Assembly: GCA_018823905.1 (NCBI GenBank) | Contig: JAHJHL010000034.1 | Coordinates: 1-37,490, forward strand | DNA length: 37,490 bases | Source of the DNA: Alphaproteobacteria bacterium | GTDB lineage: Bacteria > Pseudomonadota > Alphaproteobacteria > Sphingomonadales > Sphingomonadaceae | Direction: 5' to 3' | Shown: piece by piece, positions 16,489 through 24,817 of the stretch | Numbering within the stretch: position 1 is the stretch's first letter | Layout of the letters: the number at the start of each line of letters is the position of its first letter | Translations under genes and position numbers: made by a program | The notes under the pieces: generated by a model | Database searches by the model: none | Told to the model about the DNA's origin: nothing | The model's input: the letters and a program-made list of their open reading frames with translations, nothing else

Positions 16489-19085
16489 TGGCGGACCCGG
16501 TCCGCACCACTTGCGCCTATTGCGGCGTCGGCTGCGGCATCCGCGCGACCGTGACGGGCGCGCGTGAGGTTCGGATCGAAGGCGACCCGGACCACCCCGC
16601 CAATCGCGGCAAGCTCTGCTCGAAGGGGACGCATCTCGGCGAGACCGTCGGGCTCGAAGGCCGCCTTCTCCATCCGATGATCGGCAAGAAGCGGGCAAGC
16701 TGGGACAAGACGCTCGACCTTGTCGCCAAGCGCTTCAAGGAGACAATCGCGCAGTATGGTCCGGGCAGCGTCGCCTTCTATGTGTCGGGTCAGCTGCTCA
16801 CCGAGGATTATTATGTCGCGAACAAGCTGATGAAAGGTTTCATCGGCACCGCGAATATCGACACCAATTCGCGCCTCTGCATGTCGAGCGCGGTCGCAGG
16901 CCATATGCGCGCCTTCGGCGAGGATATCGTTCCCGCCACCTATGACGATCTCGACGCTGCCGACCTGATCGTCCTCGTCGGATCGAACACGGCTTGGTGC
17001 CACCCGATCGTTTATCAGCGCATCCGCGCGCGGTGTGAGGCGGGCGCGAAGCTCGTCGTCATCGATCCGCGCCGCACCGAAACCGCCGAAGAGGCCGACC
17101 TGCATCTCGCCCTTCGTCCGGGCAGCGACGTCGCGCTTATGAACGGCCTGCTCCAGCATTGCCGCGAGGCGGGCGTGGTCGATGAAAGCTACCTCGCCGC
17201 GCATGTCGCGATGCCCGAAGATTTCTGGGACCAGCTTGGAGAGGGGAACGACCTGTGGTCGGTGGCACGGACATGCGAAGTGCCGGCTGCCGACCTCAGG
17301 CGTTTCTATGAACTTTTCGTCGCCACGCCGCGCACGGTCACCATGTTCAGCCAAGGGATCAACCAGTCGACGTCGGGCACCGATCAGGTCAACGCGATCC
17401 TCAACCTGCACCTCGCCACCGGCCGCATTGGCAAGCCCGGAGCCGCGCCCTTCTCGATCACTGGACAGCCCAATGCGATGGGCGGGCGCGAAGTCGGCGG
17501 GCTCGCCTCGACGCTCGCCGCGCATATGGACTTCGCCCCCGAGAACCGCGACCGCGTCCAGCGTTTCTGGGCCGCGCCCGCGATGGCCGAAAAACCCGGT
17601 CTGAAGGCGGTCGACATGTTCCGCGCGATCGGCGAAGGCCGGATCAAGGCTTTATGGGTGATGGCGACCAACCCCGCCGTTTCGATGCCCGACGCGAACC
17701 GGGTTCGTGAAGCGCTCGCCACCTGCCCCTTCGTCGTCGTCAGCGACGTGATCGAACAAACCGACACCGGCGCCTTTGCGCATGTCCGCCTGCCCGCCGC
17801 CGCTTGGGGGGAAAAGGACGGTACTGTCACCAACAGCGACCGGACGATCAGCCGTCAGCGCGCGCTGTTTCCGCTGCCCGGAGAGGCGATGCCCGACTGG
17901 TGGATCGTCAAGGAGGTCGCGCGGCGCATGGGCTGGAAGAACGCCTTCGCCTACGACCGGCCCGCCGATATCTGGCGCGAGCATTGCCGGCTTTCGACCT
18001 ACGACAATGACGGCAGCCGCCTGTTCGCGCTGCCCGGCGCGGCGCCGGGCGGCAACGCCGCTTATGACGATATGGCGCCCTTCCGCTGGGGCGGCGACCA
18101 AATCTTTGCCGATGGAAGATTTCCCACCGACGACGGGCGCGCGCGCCTCGTTCCGGTTGCGCAAAGGCCCCTGCCCGCACCGCTCGCCAAATGGCCGTTG
18201 ACGCTCAACACCGGCCGCTACCGCGACCAGTGGCACAGCATGACACGCACCGGCCTGGCACCCAAGCTGGCGCGTCATCGCGAGGAGCCGCTTGTCGAAG
18301 TGCATCCGGACGATGCGTCGCGGCTCGGGCTGACCAACGGCGGTCTCGCACGCATCGAAACGCCGCAGGGCGACAGCATCTATCGCATCCAGGTCAGCGC
18401 AGGCCAGCGTCCCGGCGAATTGTTCGTCCCGATCCACTGGACCGATCGGACATCAAGCGGCGGCCGCACCGGCCTGCTCTCACGCCCACTGGTCGACCCG
18501 GTCTCGGGCCAGCCGGGATTCAAGCGGACCCCGGCATCGATCGCGGCAGTCGCGACAAAATGGCGCGGCTTCCTGCTGCTGGCACAGGAACTTGACGCAC
18601 CCCCGAAATGCTTCTGGGCGACGCGGGTCGCTGTCCCGTCGGGAACGATGTGGGAACTCGCCGGCAACGGCGACCTCACGACCATCGAGGCACTGCTCCC
18701 GCGCGGCGAGCGGATCGAGGCACAGGATGCGGCGCGCGGCACGCGCCGTGTCGCCGTCGTCGCAGGCGGCCGCCTCGCCGCCGCGTTGTTCGTCACCGAA
18801 ACGGGAGAACTGCCGCCGCGCGACTGGCTGATCGCCCAGCTTGCCGCGCCCGAAATCGCCCCAACGCTGCTCGCCGGTCGTGCGCCCGGTGCGCAGGCCG
18901 ACCGCGGCCCCATCGTCTGCGTCTGCTTCGACATCGGATTGAAGACAATCGCCACAGCTATCCGCGACCGATGCCTAGCCGATGTCGCCGCGATCGGCAT
19001 GGCGATCGGCGCCGGAACCAACTGCGGCTCGTGCCGCCCCGCGCTCGCGCGCATCCTGAGCGAGGAGAAAAGCGATGCAGCCTGA
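16488..19085 (+). CDS. nasC: Assimilatory nitrate reductase catalytic subunit, Mo-bisMGD
   Basis: An 865-residue cytosolic molybdenum enzyme reducing nitrate to nitrite. The N-terminal [4Fe-4S] site is C9, C12, C16 and C44 (TTCAYCGVGCG and GKLCSKG). The molybdopterin oxidoreductase core follows (YVSGQLLTEDYY, GTANIDTNSRLCMSSAV, VGSNTAWCHPI), then the molydopterin dinucleotide-binding domain (LNTGRYRDQWHSMTRTG). The last 60 residues form a BFD-like [2Fe-2S] domain (VCVCFDIG, then GTNCGSCRPALARIL), as in many proteobacterial NasA/NasC. No separate NADH or flavoprotein electron-transfer subunit is in the operon, so the reductant is probably ferredoxin, or flavodoxin via this domain. The start overlaps the nirD stop by one base; the end overlaps the SUMT gene by 11 bases. 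Symbol usage (nasA/nasC/narB) varies between species. Confidence 0.95.
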   Translation: MADPVRTTCAYCGVGCGIRATVTGAREVRIEGDPDHPANRGKLCSKGTHLGETVGLEGRLLHPMIGKKRASWDKTLDLVAKRFKETIAQYGPGSVAFYVSGQLLTEDYYVANKLMKGFIGTANIDTNSRLCMSSAVAGHMRAFGEDIVPATYDDLDAADLIVLVGSNTAWCHPIVYQRIRARCEAGAKLVVIDPRRTETAEEADLHLALRPGSDVALMNGLLQHCREAGVVDESYLAAHVAMPEDFWDQLGEGNDLWSVARTCEVPAADLRRFYELFVATPRTVTMFSQGINQSTSGTDQVNAILNLHLATGRIGKPGAAPFSITGQPNAMGGREVGGLASTLAAHMDFAPENRDRVQRFWAAPAMAEKPGLKAVDMFRAIGEGRIKALWVMATNPAVSMPDANRVREALATCPFVVVSDVIEQTDTGAFAHVRLPAAAWGEKDGTVTNSDRTISRQRALFPLPGEAMPDWWIVKEVARRMGWKNAFAYDRPADIWREHCRLSTYDNDGSRLFALPGAAPGGNAAYDDMAPFRWGGDQIFADGRFPTDDGRARLVPVAQRPLPAPLAKWPLTLNTGRYRDQWHSMTRTGLAPKLARHREEPLVEVHPDDASRLGLTNGGLARIETPQGDSIYRIQVSAGQRPGELFVPIHWTDRTSSGGRTGLLSRPLVDPVSGQPGFKRTPASIAAVATKWRGFLLLAQELDAPPKCFWATRVAVPSGTMWELAGNGDLTTIEALLPRGERIEAQDAARGTRRVAVVAGGRLAAALFVTETGELPPRDWLIAQLAAPEIAPTLLAGRAPGAQADRGPIVCVCFDIGLKTIATAIRDRCLADVAAIGMAIGAGTNCGSCRPALARILSEEKSDAA

Positions 19086-19860
19086 CGATTTCCCTCCCGG
19101 CACCGTCTGGCTGGTCGGTGCCGGTCCCGGCGATCCCGAATTGCTGACGATGAAGGCGGTACGGCTGATCGAACGCGCCGAAATCGTCTTCTATGACGCA
19201 TTGGTCGGCGAAGGCGTCCTCGCTCTCATCCCTGCGGGCACCGAGCGTGTCAGCGTCGGCAAACGTTCGGGTCGCCATTCGAAAGATCAGCCAACGATCG
19301 ATGCTTTACTCGTCGCCGCTGCGCGCTCGGGCAAGCGCGTCGCGCGGCTCAAAGGCGGCGACCCCACATTGTTCGCCCGTGCCGCCGAGGAAATATCCGC
19401 GCTGAGCGAAGCGGGTTTTGCCGTCCGCATCTGCCCCGGCATCACCGCCGCGAGCGCTGCGGCAGCTTCTGCCGGCATGTCGCTTTCGCTGCGCGGTGTC
19501 GCCCGCGATGTGCGTTTCGTGACCGCGCACAGCAAGCGCGGTACGGCGCTCGACATCGACTGGTCCTCGCTCGCGCACAGCGGATCGACGCTTGCCTTTT
19601 ACATGGGGCGCGATGCTGCCGGCGAGATCATGCGCGGCCTGATGCGGGCAGGCATGTCCGGCGAGACCCCGGTAATGATCGCATGCCACGTCAGCGGCGC
19701 CGACGAGCGGCGGCTGGCAACCCGCCTCGACCTGCTTGAACTCGCAACTGGGTCCTTCGCAGCAGACGCGCCGACACTGATTCTCGTCGGCGCGGCGGTT
19801 GGCTTGGCCGATGTTGCATGCGCGAGTCTCGAAGCGATCGCGCGGACAGCGCATGGCTAA
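19075..19860 (+). CDS. cobA: Uroporphyrinogen-III C-methyltransferase (SUMT)
   Basis: A 261-residue SAM-dependent methyltransferase making precorrin-2 from uroporphyrinogen III, the first step to siroheme. Seen: the N-terminal motif WLVGAGPGDPELLTMKAVR, DALVGEGVL, VARLKGGDPTLFARAAEE (the SAM-binding GGDP loop), CPGITAASAAAASAG and the late MIACHVSGADER region. It has no N-terminal CysG-type dehydrogenase/ferrochelatase domain, so the oxidation and iron insertion steps must be encoded elsewhere. It overlaps the nitrate reductase gene by 11 bases and moeA by eight, and would supply the siroheme needed by NirB. Confidence 0.95.
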   Translation: MQPDDFPPGTVWLVGAGPGDPELLTMKAVRLIERAEIVFYDALVGEGVLALIPAGTERVSVGKRSGRHSKDQPTIDALLVAAARSGKRVARLKGGDPTLFARAAEEISALSEAGFAVRICPGITAASAAAASAGMSLSLRGVARDVRFVTAHSKRGTALDIDWSSLAHSGSTLAFYMGRDAAGEIMRGLMRAGMSGETPVMIACHVSGADERRLATRLDLLELATGSFAADAPTLILVGAAVGLADVACASLEAIARTAHG

Positions 19861-21085
19861 AGTCGGGAAAATGAGCGCCGCGACAGAATGCGCGGCTTCG
19901 ATCGATTTCAATACGGCGCTGGTCATTCTTGCCGCCCATGCGAAACCGCTGGATGCAGCGATCGTGTCGCTCGCCGATGCCGGCGGATGCTATCTGGCGG
20001 ATCCCATCCATGCCCGCCTCGATTCGCCGAGGCGAGATTGTGCCGCGATGGACGGCTATGCGGTGCGCGAGCAGGACCTCGCAACCGGCATAGCGACGCT
20101 CCGGCAGATCGGCATCAGCTATGCCGGTGGCCGGGAATCGGGCGAGATCGGCCCGGGCGAGACGATGCGTGTCATGACGGGCGCCCCGCTGCCCAGCGGT
20201 GCCGACCGCGTCGTCATGATCGAATATTGCCGCCCGGGCGATGCCGGAGTGCGGATCGAGCCGGCGCCGCAAGGTAAGCCGCACATTCGCCTCCAGGGGT
20301 CGGACTTCGAATGCGGCCAATTGCTCATACCGGCAGGCACAAGAGTGACACCCGCGGTGGCCTTGACCGCGGCGGCGGCAGATCATGGCGAACTTAGCGT
20401 ATCGCGCTGTCCGAACGTCCAGATCCTCGCGACGGGAGACGAGATCGTCCCGCCCGGCACCGCGACGGACGCACGTCTCGCTATCCCCGACAGTCTGACT
20501 GCAGCGATCGAAATGCTTTGCGCCTCCGCCGGAGCGAGGATCGTATCGAAAACTCGGCTGTCCGATGACCCTGACGCTATCGCGCGAGCGGTGGAAGCGA
20601 TGCCTGCGGATGTCATAATCGTCGTCGGCGGCGCATCGCGAGGCGATCGCGACTTTGGCCGCGTAGCATTGGCTCCGCTGGGTCTCGAAATCGTCTTTGC
20701 CGATGTCGCCATAAAGCCCGGAAAGCCGGTCTGGTACGGGAAGATGGGCACCACCCATATTCTCGGGCTGCCCGGAAATCCGACCGCGGCGCTGACGATC
20801 GCGCGCCTCTTCCTAGTACCGCTCATCACCCGGCTTCTTGGCGGCGACATCGCGGATGCCCTGCCCTGGCAGCTCCTTCCCGCCGTGCGACCCTTCGCGG
20901 CGAACGGCCCGCGCGAGGCGTTTCTGTGCGCGGCGACATCCTATGGCGGTGTGGATATTGGCGACCGGCAGGAGGCGTCGGGACAAGCGCGGCTTGCCGG
21001 GACCAACGCCCTGGTGCGGCGCCCGCCCCATGCCGGACCGATCCTTCCCGGCATGCTCCTTCCGACACTGCCGCTATGCTTTTAG
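19853..21085 (+). CDS. moeA: Molybdopterin molybdenumtransferase
   Basis: A 410-residue MoeA, which inserts molybdate into adenylated molybdopterin. Motifs: DCAAMDGYAVRE near the N-terminus, GETMRVMTGAPLPSGADRVV, ILATGDEIVPPG, the MoCF-binding-like VVGGASRGDRD, and HILGLPGNPTAAL. In this family the middle motif is usually GGVSxGDxD; here it reads GGASRGDRD. The ATG at 19853 overlaps the SUMT stop by eight bases; another ATG at 19871 is possible and neither has a strong ribosome site. Position at the end of the nitrate operon makes molybdenum cofactor supply co-regulated with the nitrate reductase. Confidence 0.93.
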   Translation: MAKVGKMSAATECAASIDFNTALVILAAHAKPLDAAIVSLADAGGCYLADPIHARLDSPRRDCAAMDGYAVREQDLATGIATLRQIGISYAGGRESGEIGPGETMRVMTGAPLPSGADRVVMIEYCRPGDAGVRIEPAPQGKPHIRLQGSDFECGQLLIPAGTRVTPAVALTAAAADHGELSVSRCPNVQILATGDEIVPPGTATDARLAIPDSLTAAIEMLCASAGARIVSKTRLSDDPDAIARAVEAMPADVIIVVGGASRGDRDFGRVALAPLGLEIVFADVAIKPGKPVWYGKMGTTHILGLPGNPTAALTIARLFLVPLITRLLGGDIADALPWQLLPAVRPFAANGPREAFLCAATSYGGVDIGDRQEASGQARLAGTNALVRRPPHAGPILPGMLLPTLPLCF

Positions 21086-21591
21086 GATTGTTCATGCGCC
21101 AGTTTGCACAGTCGGCTGCCAGCAAGGCTGGATCGCAAGTTTCCGACAAAAGGACCCAGCCAGAGTCAAAATTTGCCACACTGCAGGCGATCGCGCAGCG
21201 GATTTCGCGTCATGGTGCAGGCGCACTGAGCGATGCGGAGAGCGTGATCTGGAATACGGCGGCGGTGATCTTCTTCATGACGGGAGACAACCGCCTCGGA
21301 ATGCTACCGGATGCGAAGATTTTCAGCTGGGGCGCGGCCCGGGCAGGATTTCGCGAAATGGGGTTGCCAGCGCTAGGTGAGGTCGTCCGCCTGTTGGTGA
21401 TCGAACTCGCATACCGCGCAGATCTAGATGGACGAAACCGGGCGGCGGACTCGGCATCACTCCTCAGGATCGCAAAATTGAAGCAACAATTTGAGGCGGC
21501 ACAATTCACCGCCGATCTCCACAATCAACTTCAAGAGATGATTGCTCGCGCTCACGGACACTCGACCGCCGTGCGAGTTGCGGCGAACTGA
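21076..21591 (+). CDS. Hypothetical protein overlapping the moeA end
   Basis: A 171-residue protein I do not recognise. The ATG at 21076 overlaps the moeA stop by ten bases; a second in-frame ATG follows at 21094. The frame is open further up to 20926, but that part lies inside moeA. The protein looks soluble and mostly helical, with a hydrophobic stretch (SVIWNTAAVIFFMTGDNR) and a charged C-terminal helical region (LRIAKLKQQFEAAQF, LQEMIARAHGH). Overlap suggests it is the last gene of the nitrate operon, or at least coupled to moeA; a role in that pathway is not shown. A 6-bp hairpin ACGCGG/CCGCGT (21592-21612) directly after the stop, with hardly any T-run, might end the operon. Confidence 0.7.
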   Translation: MLLGLFMRQFAQSAASKAGSQVSDKRTQPESKFATLQAIAQRISRHGAGALSDAESVIWNTAAVIFFMTGDNRLGMLPDAKIFSWGAARAGFREMGLPALGEVVRLLVIELAYRADLDGRNRAADSASLLRIAKLKQQFEAAQFTADLHNQLQEMIARAHGHSTAVRVAAN

Positions 21592-21707
21592 ACGCGGACC
21601 GACATTCCGCGTCTTGATGGCCGTTAGCTGACCGTCTGCATCCGACCTAAAATGGGCTGAATCAGACATTCCCACCGAAGTGGCGCTGCCCGCCTAGGGC
21701 GACGCGA

Positions 21708-22196
21708 TTATAGCTGCACCGAGAGCTGCCAGGTCGATGATTTCGCGCGCGCAACGATGTCGGGCACCGAGGTCAGGAGAATATCTCCAGTGACCTTGTT
21801 GAACAGGGCTACGCGATGTTGCTCGCCAAGCAGGTTCGACGCGGTGATCTCATTCTCGGTGAGCGCAAAGAAAAAACCCTCGAAGTTTGGCTTTACGCGT
21901 GCCTGATTGGCTGTCTTGATCTCGATGAAAATGATTTCGTCGAGATGGGTGGCGATGCTTGCAGCATCGTCGAGATCGACCGAGGGGGGCAGGACAAGAG
22001 CATCGAATGCCGATGCCTTAATCGGCTTGCCCGCCTCGGCAAGGATCGAAAGCAAAGTGCGGCAACGCGCGCCGCGCGGGCGCTCAGTCCAGTCGGACTT
22101 CAACAGGCGCAAATCGCGTTCGCCTTCCGCGCCGCGCTGATTAGCGAGGCGATCGAGGTGCGCCTTGCGTGCGGTGACGAGTTCCAGCGGCGTCAC
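21708..22196 (-). CDS. DUF3883-like PD-(D/E)XK nuclease-fold protein
   Basis: A 162-residue protein with a GTG start. The core FDALVLPP (D65) then IIFIEIKTA (E92-I-K94) gives the D...ExK arrangement of PD-(D/E)XK nucleases. The following FFFALTENEITASNLLG and RVALFNKVTGDI resemble the DUF3883 tail (ThrAsnGlu helix then a strand with FN). It is the last of three - strand genes after a methylase and a candidate endonuclease, 32 bases downstream of the latter. It could be the endonuclease of the system, a second nuclease, or a DNA-recognition accessory. The family placement is from motif pattern only. Confidence 0.72.
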   Translation of the reverse strand: MTPLELVTARKAHLDRLANQRGAEGERDLRLLKSDWTERPRGARCRTLLSILAEAGKPIKASAFDALVLPPSVDLDDAASIATHLDEIIFIEIKTANQARVKPNFEGFFFALTENEITASNLLGEQHRVALFNKVTGDILLTSVPDIVARAKSSTWQLSVQL

Positions 22197-22228
22197 GAGC
22201 GCCGCCCGCTACGGATCATCGAAGATGT

Positions 22229-23158
22229 TCAATCAAAAGTCTCGCTTGTGCGGGGAGCATAGTCGAGAGCTTCGAGCTCGAGGCCAGGCGATGCCGGATC
22301 CCATTCGCATCGCCGCGTGACCTTGGCGAGGTCGGGAGCGCTCACGACGAAGCGCTCATCGTAGCGCGCGTACAGCATGTCGAAATAGCCCGCGAGATTG
22401 AGCGGGCTGTCGCTGGGTGGGTAGGAAGAGAGGAGCGCGCCTTTGGTGTCGCCATGCATCTCGACAAGCCCGAAGCCGATCGCTTCGTAACGACTGACAT
22501 CATTGCGAATGCCGCGCCGCCCGGCCAGCTGACGAAGGGCATTGTGGAAGCGAATGATCATTTCGACGGGAGCGCCACCCTCGGTCATCGCGATGTCGTT
22601 GCTGGCCAGTGCCTTCGTACCCTCGGGAGCGTCCGCCAGCTCGTCGGCGACCTCCTCCGCATCATCGAGCGCGCGTTCTACCAGCCGGTTTGCGCGAAGA
22701 AGAACGAGATAGCCCAAGACGAGCGCAGGGTAGGTGATGTGCAGGTTGGTGCACTCGCCGATCGTTTCTTCCATGCGATTCGTAAGATTGCGAAAGGCCC
22801 CGGTCACCCCCTTGCACGAGACGGCCAGCACGGGTCCAATCCCTTCGCGAGTCACGACCACGTCGACATTCTTGGTCTTGAGCCCGCCGAGCACAGTGCG
22901 CTCGCCCCCGCGCGCAAGGTCGGGATCGAAATGGAGCAGCGGCGGTTTGCCCGGCCGGCGCTGCACTCGAAAGGGCGGCCGGGGGACAATGTCGTCGGGG
23001 TCGAAGCCGCCTTCGACCACCAGCCGGCTGGCAACATACCAGTGCAAAGGCTTGATGTGGCTCGCGCTTTGGGTCTTGCCCGTGAATTCGGCAAAGGCCG
23101 ACAATGCGGCCGCCTGATTCGTCCATTGGCAGCTTTTCGCGTCGAGATCAGTTGGCAT
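22229..23158 (-). CDS. Candidate type II restriction endonuclease / R-M partner
   Basis: A 309-residue protein directly downstream of, and overlapping by 11 bases, an N6-adenine methylase gene, the usual place for the cognate endonuclease. Segments seen: SHIKPLHWYVASRLVVEGGF near residue 33, KTKNVDVVVTREGIGPVLAVSCKG (residues 94-117) and NLTNRMEETIGECTNLH. The VDVV...SCK part could be a PD-(D/E)XK-like site with D99 and K116 but Ser in the usual Glu/Asp position, so the catalytic assignment is weak. No helicase or ATPase motif is seen. Endonuclease function rests mainly on gene order and size. Confidence 0.6.
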   Translation of the reverse strand: MPTDLDAKSCQWTNQAAALSAFAEFTGKTQSASHIKPLHWYVASRLVVEGGFDPDDIVPRPPFRVQRRPGKPPLLHFDPDLARGGERTVLGGLKTKNVDVVVTREGIGPVLAVSCKGVTGAFRNLTNRMEETIGECTNLHITYPALVLGYLVLLRANRLVERALDDAEEVADELADAPEGTKALASNDIAMTEGGAPVEMIIRFHNALRQLAGRRGIRNDVSRYEAIGFGLVEMHGDTKGALLSSYPPSDSPLNLAGYFDMLYARYDERFVVSAPDLAKVTRRCEWDPASPGLELEALDYAPRTSETFD

Positions 23159-24620
23159 AATGGCGCCAGCGCTGCAGCCGGATCACGCCATCGCTCACTT
23201 CTTCGTGCGAAGTCCGGCCGGCGATCGGATCGCCGGGAAACAAGATCCGGCTCGCCTCGCGTGGTTCCAGTTTTAGCATCCCGCCCCCCAAAGCATGTCC
23301 CTCGATTTCGCAGCTTAGCCGTACGAAAGGCGACGACCAGCTTGGCAAGAATTTCGACGCAAGCCCCGCGTCGCGAACATGCACGCCGTGGACGCTGTTC
23401 GTGCAGGTAACTGCAGCCTTGTTGTTGACCAGATTGGCGGCGCGTCCCGACATATAGCTCATGAAATATTCGGGGACTTGGACGTCGGGCACGGCATACC
23501 AAGGCGTCCGGTTGCGGCACTTATATCCCTGCCTGGCTTCGTGGCCGGCACTACTGTCAAGATACTGCTTTACCGCGAGCGGCAGATCGTCGCCGCGCCG
23601 CAGACGCAGAAGCAGGACCTTGTCGTCCCGCTGCTTCCAGGCTGCGACAGTGTCGGAGGTGAGCGGACCGGGCGGCATGGCGCGGCCATTGCGTAACGAA
23701 GGTTGAAGGAGAGCCGCCGGAATCTTCCAGCGTTTCGCCTCGGAGGGACGAAGATGAAAAAACTCATTGTGGCCGCTCACGTAGCCGATGCCGACCTGCG
23801 CGAAATCGCCGAGCCGGCGGCTCTCGCCGTTGAGGGCAACCTCGGCATAGAGGCCGCGAACGGACGCGGGCAGCAGATAAGGACGCAGCCGACAGTTCCA
23901 GACCCGCCGCCATTCGCCGACGTCGATCCGGATATCGGCGGGCGGCGGCTCGAAAGCGCCGACGAACCGATCTAGCGCGGTAAATTCGATGGCATCGGTC
24001 CTGCTGCCATAACCGTCAGCGAAAAGCAGCCAGCAGTCTTCCGAAAGCCCCGGAAAGAGTTTCTCGCGTACAGCCACGACCTTTACGGTGGAGAAAGAGG
24101 CGACGAGATACTCAAGCAGCGGCGCGGCGTAGGGCGCGTGGCCGATCTCGGCAGGCACGACGAAAGCCATCCGGCCGCCGCGTTGCAGCAGTCCGGCGGT
24201 GGCGACTAGGAACGGAGCCCACGATGAGGCGAGGCCCGAAAAGGATGCGCCGAGCTGTTGGCAGAGAGCAAGCGCCCGGCGACGCATGTCGCCCTTGAAC
24301 GTCTGATAGCGAATGAAAGGCGGGTTTCCGGCCGCTGCCTCGAAGCGCTCGGACGTGTCGGCCGCCCAAGCGAAGAAATCACCTTCGTGCACAAGCGCCC
24401 CCGGCACGCGCGCGATCGCTTCATGCGCCGAGAGCGGATTTTGCTCGATGCCGACGCTGTTCGGATGATGACGCAGAAACTCGCCGTCACCGCAGGATGG
24501 ATCCAGCATCCGGTCGCCCGATTTTCGGCACGCCCAAGAAACAAGCGACCCAGCGACATCTGCAGGCGTGAAATATGCACCCGAACGCTTTTGCGAATAT
24601 TCCGGAGCGATCGTCACCAT
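23148..24620 (-). CDS. N6-adenine DNA methyltransferase, gamma class (Eco57I/TaqI type)
   Basis: A 490-residue DNA methylase that should place N6-methyladenine at its target. Motif order is that of gamma-class enzymes: motif X KRSGAYFTPADVAGSLV (about 11-27), motif I LDPSCGDGEF (39-48), acidic E59, motif III GDFF (80-83) and catalytic motif IV NPPF at 99-102. After the catalytic half comes a target-recognition region of about 250 residues. The ATG at 24620, preceded by AAAGGTGG, begins just before motif X; 47 upstream in-frame codons have no such support. A sigma-70-like promoter (TTGCAC, 17 bases, TATGTT) lies at 24671-24699. The gene overlaps the candidate endonuclease by 11 bases. Confidence 0.92.
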   Translation of the reverse strand: MVTIAPEYSQKRSGAYFTPADVAGSLVSWACRKSGDRMLDPSCGDGEFLRHHPNSVGIEQNPLSAHEAIARVPGALVHEGDFFAWAADTSERFEAAAGNPPFIRYQTFKGDMRRRALALCQQLGASFSGLASSWAPFLVATAGLLQRGGRMAFVVPAEIGHAPYAAPLLEYLVASFSTVKVVAVREKLFPGLSEDCWLLFADGYGSRTDAIEFTALDRFVGAFEPPPADIRIDVGEWRRVWNCRLRPYLLPASVRGLYAEVALNGESRRLGDFAQVGIGYVSGHNEFFHLRPSEAKRWKIPAALLQPSLRNGRAMPPGPLTSDTVAAWKQRDDKVLLLRLRRGDDLPLAVKQYLDSSAGHEARQGYKCRNRTPWYAVPDVQVPEYFMSYMSGRAANLVNNKAAVTCTNSVHGVHVRDAGLASKFLPSWSSPFVRLSCEIEGHALGGGMLKLEPREASRILFPGDPIAGRTSHEEVSDGVIRLQRWRHYAN

Positions 24621-24670
24621 CTTTTCCACCTTTATCCAGATCTCCGTTAGCCGCAACCGAGTAAGTGGAG

Positions 24671-24699
24671 AACATATCAGGAACATGGCTCGTGTGCAA
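24671..24699 (-). promoter_or_regulatory. Promoter for the methylase gene, with flanking inverted repeat
   Basis: On the - strand, TTGCAC (24699-24694), a 17-base spacer, and TATGTT (24676-24671), placing the start point about 40-45 bases before the ATG at 24620. Immediately upstream, sharing a base with the -35, is an imperfect inverted repeat with arms ATTAT (24699-24703) and ATAAT (24717-24721). This is a plausible operator. It implies that the R-M-like trio has its own promoter and is not merely the tail of the Lamassu-like operon. Confidence 0.5.
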
Positions 24700-24817
24700 T
24701 TATGATCACATGGTCGATAATCGAGATTTTCGGCCGACCGTAACATCGCCCGATTCAACATCCGCTGATTCCGAACCCGACACGTTACGGAGCGATGATC
24801 GTGCCTCGACCCTCACG

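Noticed and set aside
19691-20758. A 355-codon - strand open frame opposite the SUMT and moeA genes
   Set aside because: It spans the junction of two well-identified genes and shows no domain.
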